The notes below the pieces were generated by a model, which saw nothing but the letters and a program-made list of their open reading frames with translations, ran no database searches and was not told the DNA's origin. The position numbers were made by a program, and so were the translations under genes. DNA of 64,000 bases. Source: Streptomyces sp. NBC_00490. Its GTDB lineage: Bacteria > Actinomycetota > Actinomycetes > Streptomycetales > Streptomycetaceae. Where the stretch lies: contig NZ_CP107869.1 in assembly GCF_036013645.1 (NCBI RefSeq), positions 3,844,001-3,908,000 of the forward strand, read 5' to 3'. How positions within the stretch are numbered: the first letter of the stretch is position 1; each line of letters begins with the position of its first letter. Positions 16,312 to 29,585 of this stretch are shown here, one piece after another.

Positions 16312-17393
16312 CGCAGCTCATCGCCCTTCGGGAAGACCGACAACGCTGTCCGGGCGTCGGCGAGTTCGGCGGCCAGCACCTCCACCAGCCGCCCGGCGGG
16401 CAGCTCGCGCGCCATGCGGTGGCCCTGGCCGGCCCACAGGGCCATGCCCTGGGCGTCCTTGGCCTTGGCGGCGGCCTTGCGCAGCGGGGAGGTGAGGTGG
16501 TGGATCTCCGGGTAGGCGGCGGGGGCGTACCGGCCGTGCTCGCGCAGGAAGCGGTTGACGAGCCCGCGGGCGGGGCGGCCGGAGAAGGCACGGGTCAGCT
16601 CGGTCCGGACGAACAGGGGGTTGGTGAGCGCCTGCTTGTGGACGGGTGCGGCGCCGGACTCCGTGGTGGCGAGGAAGGCGGTGCCGAGCTGGGCGGCGGC
16701 GGCGCCTGCCGCGAGGACGGCGGCGATCTGGCTGCCGCGCATGATGCCGCCGGCGGCCACGACGGGGATGCCGACGGTCTCGCGGATCTGACCGACGAGG
16801 GACAGCAGCCCGATCCCGGTCCCGTCGTTCTCCGGGATGTCGCGGTGGGTCCCCTGGTGCCCGCCGGCCTCCACGCCCTGCGCGATGACCGCGTCGGCAC
16901 CGGCCCGCTGCACGGCGAGGGCCTCCTCGGCGGTGGTCGCGGTGACGAGGGTGAAGGTTCCCGCGCGCCGCAGGGACTCCAGCACCTCGCTGCTGGGCAC
17001 GCCGAAGTGGAAGGAGACCACCGGCACCGGGTTGTCGAGCAGTACGGCGAGCTTGGCGTCGTAGCCGTCGTCACGTCCGCTGTCGGGGTCCCCGAGCTCG
17101 GTCTCGTACCAGGAGGCCTCACCCGACAGCTGGTGCGCGTACACCTCGACGGCGGCCGGGTCGGCGTTCTCCGGCTGCGGCATGAACAGATTGACGCCGA
17201 AAGGCCGTCCGGTCAGCCCCCGCAGCTGCTTGATCTCCTGGTACAGCCCGTCCGCCGTCTTGTATCCGGCGGCAAGAAACCCGAGCCCCCCGGCATCGGA
17301 CACGGCGGCCGCGAGCTGCGGCACGGAGACGCCGCCCGCCATGGGGGCCTGCACGATCGGATGCGGGAAAAGATCGGTCAGCGCGGAGGACAT
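16308..17393 (-). CDS. Nitronate monooxygenase (class I, FMN-dependent)
   Basis: 361 aa TIM barrel. 'PIVQAPMAGG' at the N terminus and 'DAVIAQGVEAGGHQG' near the middle (with the catalytic His) are the class I NMO signatures, and 'VVAAGGIMRGSQIAAVLAAGA' binds the FMN phosphate. The family oxidises alkyl nitronates such as propionate 3-nitronate with O2. Coupling to rsmE through a 4-bp overlap is probably only an expression arrangement. Confidence 0.9.
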   Translation of the reverse strand: MSSALTDLFPHPIVQAPMAGGVSVPQLAAAVSDAGGLGFLAAGYKTADGLYQEIKQLRGLTGRPFGVNLFMPQPENADPAAVEVYAHQLSGEASWYETELGDPDSGRDDGYDAKLAVLLDNPVPVVSFHFGVPSSEVLESLRRAGTFTLVTATTAEEALAVQRAGADAVIAQGVEAGGHQGTHRDIPENDGTGIGLLSLVGQIRETVGIPVVAAGGIMRGSQIAAVLAAGAAAAQLGTAFLATTESGAAPVHKQALTNPLFVRTELTRAFSGRPARGLVNRFLREHGRYAPAAYPEIHHLTSPLRKAAAKAKDAQGMALWAGQGHRMARELPAGRLVEVLAAELADARTALSVFPKGDELR

Positions 17394-17512
17394 GACCGCA
17401 TGTTGTCACGTCCTCCGAACAAGTCCGAATCCGGCCTTCCAGTGGCATAGGTCAGCGGAATGGGCACGGGGTGAGGGCCTCGAACGCTCGACGCGAGCCG
17501 GTGAAAACCGGC

Positions 17513-17541
17513 CCGTCCGGCGCTTGAACGAGGCCCCGCGG
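17513..17541 (+). repeat. Dispersed repeat family 1, truncated copy
   Basis: 'CCGTCCGGCGCTTGAACGAG' matches the head of the family 1 element. It starts 10 bp beyond the dnaJ2 stop. A neighbouring inverted repeat GCCGGT/ACCGGC around 17499-17513 could act as part of the dnaJ2 terminator. Confidence 0.5.
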
Positions 17542-17550
17542 CCACCCCGC

Positions 17551-18687
17551 TCACCGACCGTTGAAGGCGTCCTTCAACCGCGAGAACAGCCCCTGCTGCC
17601 CGGGCTGGAACTGCCCCGTGGGCCGCTCCTCGCCCCGCAGCTTCGCCAGCTCCCGCAGCAACCGCTCCTGCTCCGGATCCAGCTTGTTCGGGGTCTGCAC
17701 CTCGACGTGGACGATGAGGTCACCCCGGCCGCCGCCGCGCAGATGCGTGACACCACGCGCGTGCAGCGGGATCGACTGCCCGGACTGCGTGCCCGGCCGG
17801 ATGTCGACCTCCTCCAGCCCGTCCAGCGTCTCCAGCGGGACCTTGGTGCCCAGAGACGCCGCGGTCATCGGGAGCGTGACCGTGCAGTGCAGATCGTCAC
17901 CACGCCGCTGGAACTGCGAGTGCGGCAACTCGTGGATCTCGACGTACAGGTCACCGGCGGGACCCCCACCGGGCCCGACCTCGCCCTCACCGGCGAGCTG
18001 GATCCGCGTGCCGTTGTCCACACCGGCCGGGATCTTGACCGTGAGGGTGCGACGGGACCGTACGCGACCGTCGCCCGCGCACTCGGGGCACGGCGTCGGA
18101 ACGACCGTCCCGAACCCCTGGCACTGCGGACACGGCCGGGACGTCATGACCTGCCCCAGGAACGACCGCGTCACCTGCGACACCTCACCGCGTCCGCGGC
18201 ACATGTCACACGTCTGGGCGGAGGTCCCCGGCGCCGCGCCCTCACCACTGCAGGTGGTGCACACGATCGCCGTGTCGACCTGGATGTCCTTCGTCGTACC
18301 GAAGGCCGCCTCGTCGAGTTCGATCTCCAGCCGGATCATCGCGTCCTGGCCCCGCCGCGTACGCGACCGCGGGCCCCGCTGCGACGCCGTGCCGAAGAAC
18401 GCGTCCATGATGTCCGAGAAGTTCCCGAACCCACCGGCCCCGAAGCCGCCCGCGCCACCGCCGCCCGCCTGGGACAGGGGGTCGCCGCCGAGGTCGTAGA
18501 CCTGCTTCTTCTGCGGGTCCGAGAGCACCTCGTAAGCGGCGTTGATCTCCTTGAACCGCTCCTGGGTCTTCGGATCAGGGTTGACATCCGGGTGCAGCTC
18601 GCGAGCGAGCCGACGGAAGGCCTTCTTGATCTCTTCCTGCGACGCGTCGCGACGCACGCCGAGAACGGCGTAGTAGTCCGTGGCCAC
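17551..18687 (-). CDS. dnaJ2: Chaperone DnaJ2
   Basis: 378 aa from a GTG that directly abuts the hrcA stop (TAAGTG). The J domain carries HPD near residue 35, followed by a short Gly/Phe region, then four complete zinc motifs 'CTTCSGEG', 'CDMCRGRG', 'CPQCQGFG' and 'CPECAGDG', then the C-terminal substrate-binding domain. It stimulates DnaK ATPase and binds unfolded proteins. Its place in an operon behind hrcA and a CIRCE site means heat-inducible HrcA control, separate from the dnaK-grpE-dnaJ1 operon. Confidence 0.95.
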   Translation of the reverse strand: MATDYYAVLGVRRDASQEEIKKAFRRLARELHPDVNPDPKTQERFKEINAAYEVLSDPQKKQVYDLGGDPLSQAGGGGAGGFGAGGFGNFSDIMDAFFGTASQRGPRSRTRRGQDAMIRLEIELDEAAFGTTKDIQVDTAIVCTTCSGEGAAPGTSAQTCDMCRGRGEVSQVTRSFLGQVMTSRPCPQCQGFGTVVPTPCPECAGDGRVRSRRTLTVKIPAGVDNGTRIQLAGEGEVGPGGGPAGDLYVEIHELPHSQFQRRGDDLHCTVTLPMTAASLGTKVPLETLDGLEEVDIRPGTQSGQSIPLHARGVTHLRGGGRGDLIVHVEVQTPNKLDPEQERLLRELAKLRGEERPTGQFQPGQQGLFSRLKDAFNGR

Positions 18688-19704
18688 TTACGACTCCGCC
18701 AGGATCTGTCCGACGTACCGTGCCACTGCGCGTACCGCTCCCATCGTTCCCGGGTAATCCATGCGGGTCGGTCCGACCACGCCGAGCTTGGCTACTGCCT
18801 CGCCGCCCGAACCGTAGCCGACCGACACGACAGACGTGGAGTTGAGCCCCTCATAGGCGTTCTCATGACCGATGCGTACGGTCATGCCCGAATCCCCGGC
18901 CTCACCAAGCAACTTGAGGAGCACGACCTGCTCCTCGAGGGCTTCGAGCACCGGACGGATAGTGAGGGGGAAGTCATGTCCGAAGCGGGTGAGATTGGCG
19001 GTTCCGCCGATCATCAACCGCTCCTCGTTCTCCTCGACGAGTGTCTCCAGAAGGGTGGAGAGCACGGTCGAGACGGTGCCGCGGTCCTCCAGGTCGAAGC
19101 CCTCGGGGAGGTCCTCGACAAGCATCGGCACATCGCTGAAGCGCCGGCCCGCGACCTTGCTGTTGAGCCGCGCCCGCAGATCGGCGAGGGACGTCTCGCC
19201 GAAGGGCGCCGGGCAGTCGATCATCCGCTGCTCGACCCGCCCGGTGTCCGTGATCAGCACGAGCATCAGGCGTGCGGGTGCGAGCGCGAGCAGTTCGACA
19301 TGGCGCACGGTGGAGCGGGTGAGCGAGGGGTACTGCACCACCGCGACCTGCCGTGTGAGCTGCGCGAGCAGCCGTACGGTCCGCGCCACCACGTCGTCGA
19401 GATCGACGGCGCCGTCGAGGAAGTTCTGGATGGCGCGCCGCTCGGGCGCGGTCATCGGCTTGACGCCCGCGAGCTTGTCGACGAACAGCCGGTAGCCCTT
19501 GTCCGTGGGGATCCGCCCGGCACTGGTGTGCGGCTGGGCGATGAACCCCTCGTCCTCCAGGGCCGCCATGTCGTTGCGGATCGTCGCAGGAGAGACGCCG
19601 AGACTGTGCCGCTCGGTGAGGGCCTTGGAACCGACCGGCTCCTCGGTGCCCACGTAGTCCTGGACGATGGCGCGCAGCACCTGAAGCCTGCGTTCACTCA
19701 GCAT
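18688..19704 (-). CDS. hrcA: Heat-inducible transcription repressor HrcA
   Basis: 338 aa, the usual length. The N-terminal winged helix reads '[17 protein letters not shown]' and '[19 protein letters not shown]'; the remainder is the GAF-like and inserted domains. It represses heat-shock genes by binding CIRCE and depends on GroE for activity. The ATG at 19704 is preceded by GGAGG at 8 nt. A CIRCE element lies 38 bp upstream of the start, so the gene is autoregulated together with dnaJ2. Confidence 0.96.
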   Translation of the reverse strand: MLSERRLQVLRAIVQDYVGTEEPVGSKALTERHSLGVSPATIRNDMAALEDEGFIAQPHTSAGRIPTDKGYRLFVDKLAGVKPMTAPERRAIQNFLDGAVDLDDVVARTVRLLAQLTRQVAVVQYPSLTRSTVRHVELLALAPARLMLVLITDTGRVEQRMIDCPAPFGETSLADLRARLNSKVAGRRFSDVPMLVEDLPEGFDLEDRGTVSTVLSTLLETLVEENEERLMIGGTANLTRFGHDFPLTIRPVLEALEEQVVLLKLLGEAGDSGMTVRIGHENAYEGLNSTSVVSVGYGSGGEAVAKLGVVGPTRMDYPGTMGAVRAVARYVGQILAES

Positions 19705-19741
19705 CGCGCACACCTCCAGAAGTCGTTCCCGCTGTGCTTGC

Positions 19742-19768
19742 CTGGCACTCTGTCCGTCCGAGTGCCAG
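19742..19768 (-). promoter_or_regulatory. CIRCE operator for HrcA
   Basis: CTGGCACTC-N9-GAGTGCCAG is a perfect inverted repeat and matches the Streptomyces CIRCE form (consensus TTAGCACTC-N9-GAGTGCTAA). It sits upstream of hrcA-dnaJ2. Confidence 0.95.
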
Positions 19769-19854
19769 CATCCCCCGGCCCAGTGTACGGCGGTGGGGTA
19801 CCGCCCGGGCAAGGTCGGTCCTGCCGCGACCGCTCGTACGGCTAGCGTCGCCGT

Positions 19855-20586
19855 ATGACGGTGACTTGGGAAGAGCTGGGGTGGGAGCGGGTTGCGACCG
19901 GGGTCGGGCGGTGCCGACTGCCGGGCTGGGACTGCACAGCGGGGCTGGTCGTCGGTTCGGGGACCGCTCTGCTGATCGACGCCGGATCGAGCCTCGGCGA
20001 GGGCGCGCGGCTGCGGGCGCAGGCCGAATCGCTCGCCGGGCAGCGTGTGACTCATCTCGCGCTGACCCACCCCCACTTCGACCATGTCTTCGGGGCGGCG
20101 GCGTTCGCGGGGGCCGAGGTGTACGGGCCCGTGGGCATGGACGCCCTGTTCGACCAGCACCAGGCCCGCGAGGCGCTGCGCGCGGACGCGATCCACAACG
20201 GCCTGGACCCGGCACTGGCCGACGAGGCCGTCGACGCCCTGCCCCGCCCCCGCCACCATGTCTCCGGCGAGTGGACCCTCGACCTCGGCGGCGGCCGTCA
20301 GGTCCTGCTGGCGAACGTCGGCCCCGGCCACACCGGCCACGACCTCGTGGTCCTGGTCCCGGGCTCCCCCGAGGTGGTCTTCTGCGGCGACCTGGTCGAG
20401 GAGTCCGGCGAACCGCAGGCGGGCCCCGACGCCGTACCGTCGCACTGGCCGGCGGCGCTGGACCGGCTGCTGGACCTGGGCGGCGAGGACGCGCTGTACG
20501 TGCCCGGTCACGGAGCGGTGGTGGACGCGGCGTTCGTACGGCGGCAGCGCGACGCCCTGGCGACCCGCTTCGGCGTGTCGCGTTAG
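19855..20586 (+). CDS. Metallo-beta-lactamase-fold hydrolase
   Basis: 243 aa. '[11 protein letters not shown]' is the HxHxDH-type zinc motif (with the first His as 'H' in 'THPHFDH'). '[11 protein letters not shown]' and 'VVFCGDLVE' provide the later His and Asp ligands, and 'YVPGHGAVV' the last His. Members hydrolyse thioesters, lactones or phosphoesters; the substrate is unknown. It is divergent from hrcA and followed 31 bp later by the DUF3097 gene. Confidence 0.85.
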   Translation: MTVTWEELGWERVATGVGRCRLPGWDCTAGLVVGSGTALLIDAGSSLGEGARLRAQAESLAGQRVTHLALTHPHFDHVFGAAAFAGAEVYGPVGMDALFDQHQAREALRADAIHNGLDPALADEAVDALPRPRHHVSGEWTLDLGGGRQVLLANVGPGHTGHDLVVLVPGSPEVVFCGDLVEESGEPQAGPDAVPSHWPAALDRLLDLGGEDALYVPGHGAVVDAAFVRRQRDALATRFGVSR

Positions 20587-20617
20587 GTGGCGGCGGGCTT
20601 CTCCTATCGTCATCCGA

Positions 20618-21421
20618 ATGCGCCAGTACTCCGCCGACCTGACTCCTCCCTGGAAGAAGCCGAAGCCCGTCCCCGAGGTCGCGGCGGAGCCCGGCCTGGT
20701 GGTCGAGGAACCCGGCACCGGTTTCTGCGGTGCGGTGATCCGCTGCGAGGCGGGCACGGTGACCCTGGAGGACCGCTTCGGCAAGCACCGGGTGTTCCCG
20801 ATGGAGCCGAGGGGCTTCCTGCTGGAGGGCCGGGTGGTGACGCTCGTACGTCCCACCGGTCAGGCGCCGCTACGTCCCACCCGTACGGCATCCGGCTCGG
20901 TGGCCGTCCCCGGCGCCCGCGCCCGCGTGGCCCGCGCCGGCCGGATCTACGTCGAGGGCCGGCACGACGCGGAACTGGTGGAGAAGGTCTGGGGCGACGA
21001 CCTGCGCATCGAGGGCGTGGTCGTGGAGTACCTGGAGGGCGTCGACGACCTCCCGTCGATCGTCGAGGAGTTCGCGCCGGGCCCGGACGCCCGGCTGGGC
21101 GTCCTGGTGGACCACTTGGTACCGGGCACGAAGGAGTGGCGCATCGCACAGTCGGTGACCAGCGACCACGCCCTCGTCGTCGGCCACCCGTACATCGACA
21201 TCTGGGAGGCGGTGAAGCCGTCGTCCCTGGGCATCGATTCCTGGCCACGCGTCCCCCACGGCCAGGACTGGAAGACGGGCGTATGCCGAGCCCTGGGCTG
21301 GCCCTCGGAGAACACGGGCGCGGTGTGGCAGGCGATCCTGAAGCGAGTGAACTCGTACAAGGACCTGGAGCCGGAGCTCTTGGGCCGAGTAGAGGAACTG
21401 ATCGACTTCGTCACGGCGTAA
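20618..21421 (+). CDS. DUF3097 family protein with a Toprim-like core
   Basis: 267 aa from the ATG at 20618. The start lacks a Shine-Dalgarno but TATCGT lies ~10 nt upstream, so the transcript may be leaderless. After an N-terminal beta domain (~1-105), the central segment has '[18 protein letters not shown]', later '[18 protein letters not shown]', then '[17 protein letters not shown]'. This order resembles the Toprim fold of RNase M5/primase proteins (Glu of 'VEG', then the acidic 'TDPD-PG-KIR' motif). That resemblance is my inference; the family itself has no known function. It is conserved next to hrcA/hemW in actinomycetes as far as I recall. Confidence 0.8.
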   Translation: MRQYSADLTPPWKKPKPVPEVAAEPGLVVEEPGTGFCGAVIRCEAGTVTLEDRFGKHRVFPMEPRGFLLEGRVVTLVRPTGQAPLRPTRTASGSVAVPGARARVARAGRIYVEGRHDAELVEKVWGDDLRIEGVVVEYLEGVDDLPSIVEEFAPGPDARLGVLVDHLVPGTKEWRIAQSVTSDHALVVGHPYIDIWEAVKPSSLGIDSWPRVPHGQDWKTGVCRALGWPSENTGAVWQAILKRVNSYKDLEPELLGRVEELIDFVTA

Positions 21422-21442
21422 CAGACCGAACTGCACCCACCC

Positions 21443-21489
21443 AAGGGGCGCGAGGAACTGCGCGACCAGCCACCACGAACCCGCAGCCG
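21443..21489 (+). repeat. Dispersed repeat family 2, copy B
   Basis: 'AAGGGGCGCGAGGAACTGCG' through 'CGCAGCCG' matches copies at 6851 and 57442. It lies between the convergent DUF3097 and hemW genes. Confidence 0.75.
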
Positions 21490-21522
21490 CCAGACGACAC
21501 TGCCCCGCACCCCACTAGGCGC

Positions 21523-22764
21523 CTAGTCCACCAGGTCCCGAACCACCGCATCCGCCAGCAACCGCCCCCGCAGGGTGAGCACCGCACGCCCCGCGCCATA
21601 CGGCTCCTTCTGGAGGAGCCCGTCCGACAGCGCCCGGCGGGAGGCCCGGAGCCCCTCCTCCCGCAGCAGCGACAACGGCACCCCCTCCAGAAGCCGCAGC
21701 TCCAGCAGGATCCGCTCGACCCGCCGGTCCTCCTCGGACAGGAGCTCACGGCCCGCCCCCGGTGACCGACCCGCCGCCAGCGCCCCGGCGTACGCCCCCG
21801 GATGCTTCACGTTCCACCAGCGCACCCCGCCCACGTGGGAGTGCGCGCCGGGGCCCGCGCCCCACCAGTCGGCGCCGCGCCAGTACAGCTCGTTGTGGAG
21901 GCAGCGGCCCGCCTCCGAGGTGGCCCAGTTGGAGACCTCGTACCAGTCGTAGCCCGCCTCGGACAGCACCGACTCCGCGATGAGATAGCGGTCCGCGTGG
22001 ACGTCGTCGTCGGTCATCGGGACCTCGCCGCGGCGGATACGACGGGCCAGCTGGGTGCCCTCCTCGACGATCAGGGCGTACGCGCTGACGTGGTCCGGGC
22101 CCGCGCCGATGGCCGCCTCCAGGGAGGCCCGCCAGTCGTCGTCCGACTCACCGGGGGTGCCGTAGATCAGGTCCAGGTTGACGTGCGAGAACCCGGCCGC
22201 CCGGGCCTCCGCCACGCACGCCTCGGGGCGGCCCGGGGTGTGAGTGCGGTCGAGCACCTTCAGCACGTGCTGACGGGCGCTCTGCATGCCCAAGGAGATC
22301 CGGTTGAAGCCGCCCTGGCGCAGGGTGGCCAGATATGCCGGGTCCACGGACTCCGGGTTCGCCTCCGTCGTGATCTCCGCGTCCGGCGCCAGCCCGAACT
22401 CGTCACGGATCGCCGCCAGCATCCGTACGAGGTCGTCCGCGGCCAGCAGGGTCGGCGTACCGCCGCCGACGAACACCGTGCGGACCTGGCGGGGGTCGTC
22501 GCCGAGGACCTTGCGGGCCAGCCGGATCTCGTCGATCAGGGTGTCGGCGTAGTTGTCGCGGGAGGCCAGCACACCGCCCGTGCCCCGCAGCTCGGTCGCC
22601 GTGTAGGTGTTGAAGTCGCAGTAGCCGCAGCGGGTCGCGCAGTACGGAACGTGCAGGTAGAACCCGAGGGGGCGGGCGTCGGCCCCGGCGAGTGCGGACG
22701 CGGGGAGCGCGCCGTCGTCGGGGACGGGCTCGCCGTCGGGGAGTGCGGAAGGCATGTCCTCCAT
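21523..22764 (-). CDS. hemW: Radical SAM heme chaperone HemW
   Basis: 413 aa (start possibly the ATG at 22755). 'YCATRCGYCDFNTY' carries the CxxxCxxC for the 4Fe-4S cluster, with the extra downstream Cys-free tail typical of HemW rather than oxygen-independent coproporphyrinogen oxidase HemN. 'FVGGGTPT' binds S-adenosylmethionine, and the C terminus is the HemN_C-like winged domain. HemW delivers heme to membrane proteins. It lies 27 bp after the SpoIIE-type phosphatase gene, so it may be read from that promoter. Confidence 0.9.
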   Translation of the reverse strand: MEDMPSALPDGEPVPDDGALPASALAGADARPLGFYLHVPYCATRCGYCDFNTYTATELRGTGGVLASRDNYADTLIDEIRLARKVLGDDPRQVRTVFVGGGTPTLLAADDLVRMLAAIRDEFGLAPDAEITTEANPESVDPAYLATLRQGGFNRISLGMQSARQHVLKVLDRTHTPGRPEACVAEARAAGFSHVNLDLIYGTPGESDDDWRASLEAAIGAGPDHVSAYALIVEEGTQLARRIRRGEVPMTDDDVHADRYLIAESVLSEAGYDWYEVSNWATSEAGRCLHNELYWRGADWWGAGPGAHSHVGGVRWWNVKHPGAYAGALAAGRSPGAGRELLSEEDRRVERILLELRLLEGVPLSLLREEGLRASRRALSDGLLQKEPYGAGRAVLTLRGRLLADAVVRDLVD

Positions 22765-22791
22765 TGTCCAGGACCGTGGCGACTGCTCCGC

Positions 22792-24720
22792 CTACTCCGC
22801 CTGAAGCACCAGCAGCGCGAGATCGTCCTCCGGCGGTCCTACGCCGAACTCGTGCACCAGCCGTCTGACGCGCTCCGCGATCAGCGGGGCGGTGAGCCCG
22901 GCACAGTCGGCGAGCGCCGTCGCGAGGCCGTCGCCGTCGTCGAACTGGCGGGGGCCGCAGCGCCGCTCCGTCACCCCGTCGGTGACGGCGAGCAGGGTGT
23001 CGCCGGGTCGCAGCTCGAAGGTCTCGCTGGTGTAGGTCTCGTCCTCGACGACCCCGAGCAGGGTCTGCGGCCGGGCCACGGTGCGGACCTCGCCGCCCGC
23101 GCCGAGGAGCAGCGGCAGGGGATGCCCGGCGGAGGCGAGGGTGCAGCGCACACCGCCGTCGAAGGGTGCCAGCTCGCCGTAGAGGAGGGAGAGGAAGCGG
23201 GTCTGGGGGCCGTCGCCGGTCAGGGACCGGCCGCCCGCGGCGATCAGCGCGCGGGCGGCGGCGTCGGCGGCCTCCGTGGCGTCGTCGAGGAGCAGCTGGT
23301 TGAGGCGGTCCAGGACGTCGGCGACGCGGTAGCCCTCGCGGGCGAGGAGCCGCAGCCAGGGGCGGGCCAGGCCGATCACCACGGCGGCTTCGGGGCCCTT
23401 GCCCTGGACGTCGCCGACGGCGAAGCACCAGCGGCCGTCGCCGGCCGGGAAGAGGTCGTAGAAGTCGCCGCTGGGGCCGCCCTTGTCGCACGGCTCGTAC
23501 ACCAGCGCGCTGCGCATTCCGGGGATCTCCGCGACGGCGCCGGGCAGCAGCCCGCGCTGGAGGATGGCGCTGATGGTGGCCTGGCGGGCGTACTGGCGGG
23601 CCGCGCCGATGGCGAGGGCGACCCGGCGGCCGAGGTCCTCGACCAGGCCGGTGATCTCGTCGGGGAAGCGGAGCAGCCCGGACCGTCCGATGACGAGCGT
23701 GCCGAGCGGCCGTCCGCCCGCGATCAGCCGGTACGCCAGTGCCGTGCCGCGCGCCCCGCGCCCGCCCAGCGCGTCGCCGGGCCAGGGGAACGGCACGGGC
23801 CCGGAACGCGGCGGCTCCACCGGTCTGGGCGGGTCCTTCTCCAGGGCCTGGCGCAGTTCCTCGATACGGCTCTCGTGGCCGTGCCAGACGCGGGCGAGCC
23901 GCGGCCCCGCCCCGCCGGTCCCCTCGCTGCCCCAGACGCCACCGCGCCCCATGTGCTCGTCCTCCAGCCACACCGCGCACCAGTCGGCGAGCCGCGGCAC
24001 GATCAGCTGTCCGGCGAGGGCGGCGACCAGGTCCTCGTCGAGCTGTCCGGCGAGCAGGTCGGAGGCCTCGGCGAGGAAGGACAGGGCGCCGCGGTTGAGC
24101 CAGTCCCGGTCGCGTTCGGTGCGCCGGGGCTCGGGGGCGAGGACTCCGGCGCTCTCCAGGCCGTTCACCCCCACGTACGCCTCGTCCTGCCCGGCGTACG
24201 GTCCGCTCTGCCCGACGGCCGCGCTGTCCTCCTCGGTCAGTCGCGCCCACACGGTCTTGGTGCCCTTGCGGTAGGTGATGCCCCAGGACTCGGCGAGGGT
24301 GGCGACGAGGCGCAGTCCGCGGCCGTACTCCGGTGTCCCGTACGACGGTTCGCCGGTGCCGTCGCGCGGGGCGCGCGAGGGGTGCTGGTCGGCGACCTCG
24401 ACGACGAGGGCACCGGTCTCCGTCTCCAGACGGCACTCCAGATCGACGTCGGTGCCGGCGTGCACGACCGCGTTCGTGACGAGTTCGCTGACGACCACGA
24501 CGGCGTCGTCGGCGAGGCGGTCGGTGAGCGGTGCCGTGCCGGGCAGGCCCAGTTCGGCCCACTCGGAGAGGGCGGCGCGCAGCAGGGCGCGGGCGGCGCC
24601 CGGTGCGAGGGAGCTGCCCGCGAGGGTGGCGTGCGCCCGGGCGTACGGAAGCACACTCCTGCGCACGGGGGCGTCACAAGCACCGGGATCGGTCTCCCGT
24701 TGTGCCGGAATGGCCCCCAT
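22792..24720 (-). CDS. SpoIIE-type serine phosphatase with RsbW-like ATPase and GAF domains
   Basis: 642 aa from the ATG at 24720, preceded by GGGGAG. Order: an RsbW/HATPase_c_2 domain at ~30-160 ('VSELVTNAVVHAG' N-box; 'GRGLRLVATLAESWG' G-box), a GAF-like domain at ~190-400, and a PP2C/SpoIIE phosphatase at ~405-640 with the metal Asp motifs 'GGPSGDFYDLFP', 'FAVGDVQGKGPEAA' and 'LLAVTDGVTE'. Such proteins dephosphorylate anti-anti-sigma factors and phosphorylate or bind others. It is divergent from the hybrid kinase, with a 102-bp gap. This architecture recalls the S. coelicolor OsaC protein that controls sigma-B after osmotic stress. Confidence 0.88.
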   Translation of the reverse strand: MGAIPAQRETDPGACDAPVRRSVLPYARAHATLAGSSLAPGAARALLRAALSEWAELGLPGTAPLTDRLADDAVVVVSELVTNAVVHAGTDVDLECRLETETGALVVEVADQHPSRAPRDGTGEPSYGTPEYGRGLRLVATLAESWGITYRKGTKTVWARLTEEDSAAVGQSGPYAGQDEAYVGVNGLESAGVLAPEPRRTERDRDWLNRGALSFLAEASDLLAGQLDEDLVAALAGQLIVPRLADWCAVWLEDEHMGRGGVWGSEGTGGAGPRLARVWHGHESRIEELRQALEKDPPRPVEPPRSGPVPFPWPGDALGGRGARGTALAYRLIAGGRPLGTLVIGRSGLLRFPDEITGLVEDLGRRVALAIGAARQYARQATISAILQRGLLPGAVAEIPGMRSALVYEPCDKGGPSGDFYDLFPAGDGRWCFAVGDVQGKGPEAAVVIGLARPWLRLLAREGYRVADVLDRLNQLLLDDATEAADAAARALIAAGGRSLTGDGPQTRFLSLLYGELAPFDGGVRCTLASAGHPLPLLLGAGGEVRTVARPQTLLGVVEDETYTSETFELRPGDTLLAVTDGVTERRCGPRQFDDGDGLATALADCAGLTAPLIAERVRRLVHEFGVGPPEDDLALLVLQAE

Positions 24721-24822
24721 GTCCCGCTCCCCGAGCAGTTCGGACGAATACGCCTCGGTCAGTGCGGACAGAGTGACAGACTGGCCCCGCCCATAAGCGC
24801 CGAGTTACTGAAGTGGGCCGCC

Positions 24823-28998
<4,176 letters not shown>

Positions 28999-29010
28999 GG
29001 CACAGTCACC

Positions 29011-29574
29011 ATGAGCGCTGAGGCAACGACCGAAGAGCGCGCCAGCATCCTCCTCGTCGACGACATGGAGGACAACCTGGTCGCCCTGGAGGCCGTCCTG
29101 GGGTCCCTCAACGAGCCGCTCGTCCGCGCACGTTCGGGCGAGGAGGCCATGAAGGCACTGCTGCGGCAGCAGTTCGCCCTCGTCCTGCTCGACGTCCGGA
29201 TGCCGGGCATGGACGGCTTCGAGACCGCCGCGAACATCAAACGGCTCGATCAGACCAAGGACGTCCCGATCATCTTCCTGACCGGCGCGGAGGACGACTC
29301 CGGCTATGCCTTCCGCGGCTACGCCACCGGCGCCGCGGACTATCTGACCAAGCCCTTCGACCCCTGGGTGCTCCGGGCGAAGGTCACCGTCTTCCTGGAC
29401 CTGCACCGCAAGAACCAGCAACTGGAGCGACTGCTGGCCCAGGACCAGGGCGAGGTGAACACCCGGCTGGCCGAACTGGAGAAGCAACTCTCCGGGGAGA
29501 ACCCCCCGGACCTGGCGGCACTGCGCACTCAGGTCCGGGAGATACGTCTGCTGGTCAGCAGAGGGCGCCTGTAA
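29011..29574 (+). CDS. Response regulator: receiver plus C-terminal coiled coil, no DNA-binding domain (OsaB-like)
   Basis: 187 aa. The receiver (residues ~12-127) has 'LLVDDMEDN' (acid pair), Asp61 in 'LVLLDVRMPGMDG', 'FLTGAEDD' and 'LTKPFDPWVLRAK'. Residues ~128-187 form a heptad-rich coiled coil ('HRKNQQLERLLAQDQGEV', 'RLAELEKQL') instead of an output DNA-binding domain. The protein is expected to act by protein contacts, receiving phosphate from the hybrid kinase encoded 12 bp upstream. The receiver/coiled-coil layout is that of S. coelicolor OsaB, whose function is osmoadaptation and aerial growth. Confidence 0.92.
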   Translation: MSAEATTEERASILLVDDMEDNLVALEAVLGSLNEPLVRARSGEEAMKALLRQQFALVLLDVRMPGMDGFETAANIKRLDQTKDVPIIFLTGAEDDSGYAFRGYATGAADYLTKPFDPWVLRAKVTVFLDLHRKNQQLERLLAQDQGEVNTRLAELEKQLSGENPPDLAALRTQVREIRLLVSRGRL

Positions 29575-29585
29575 CGCCCCCGCCC

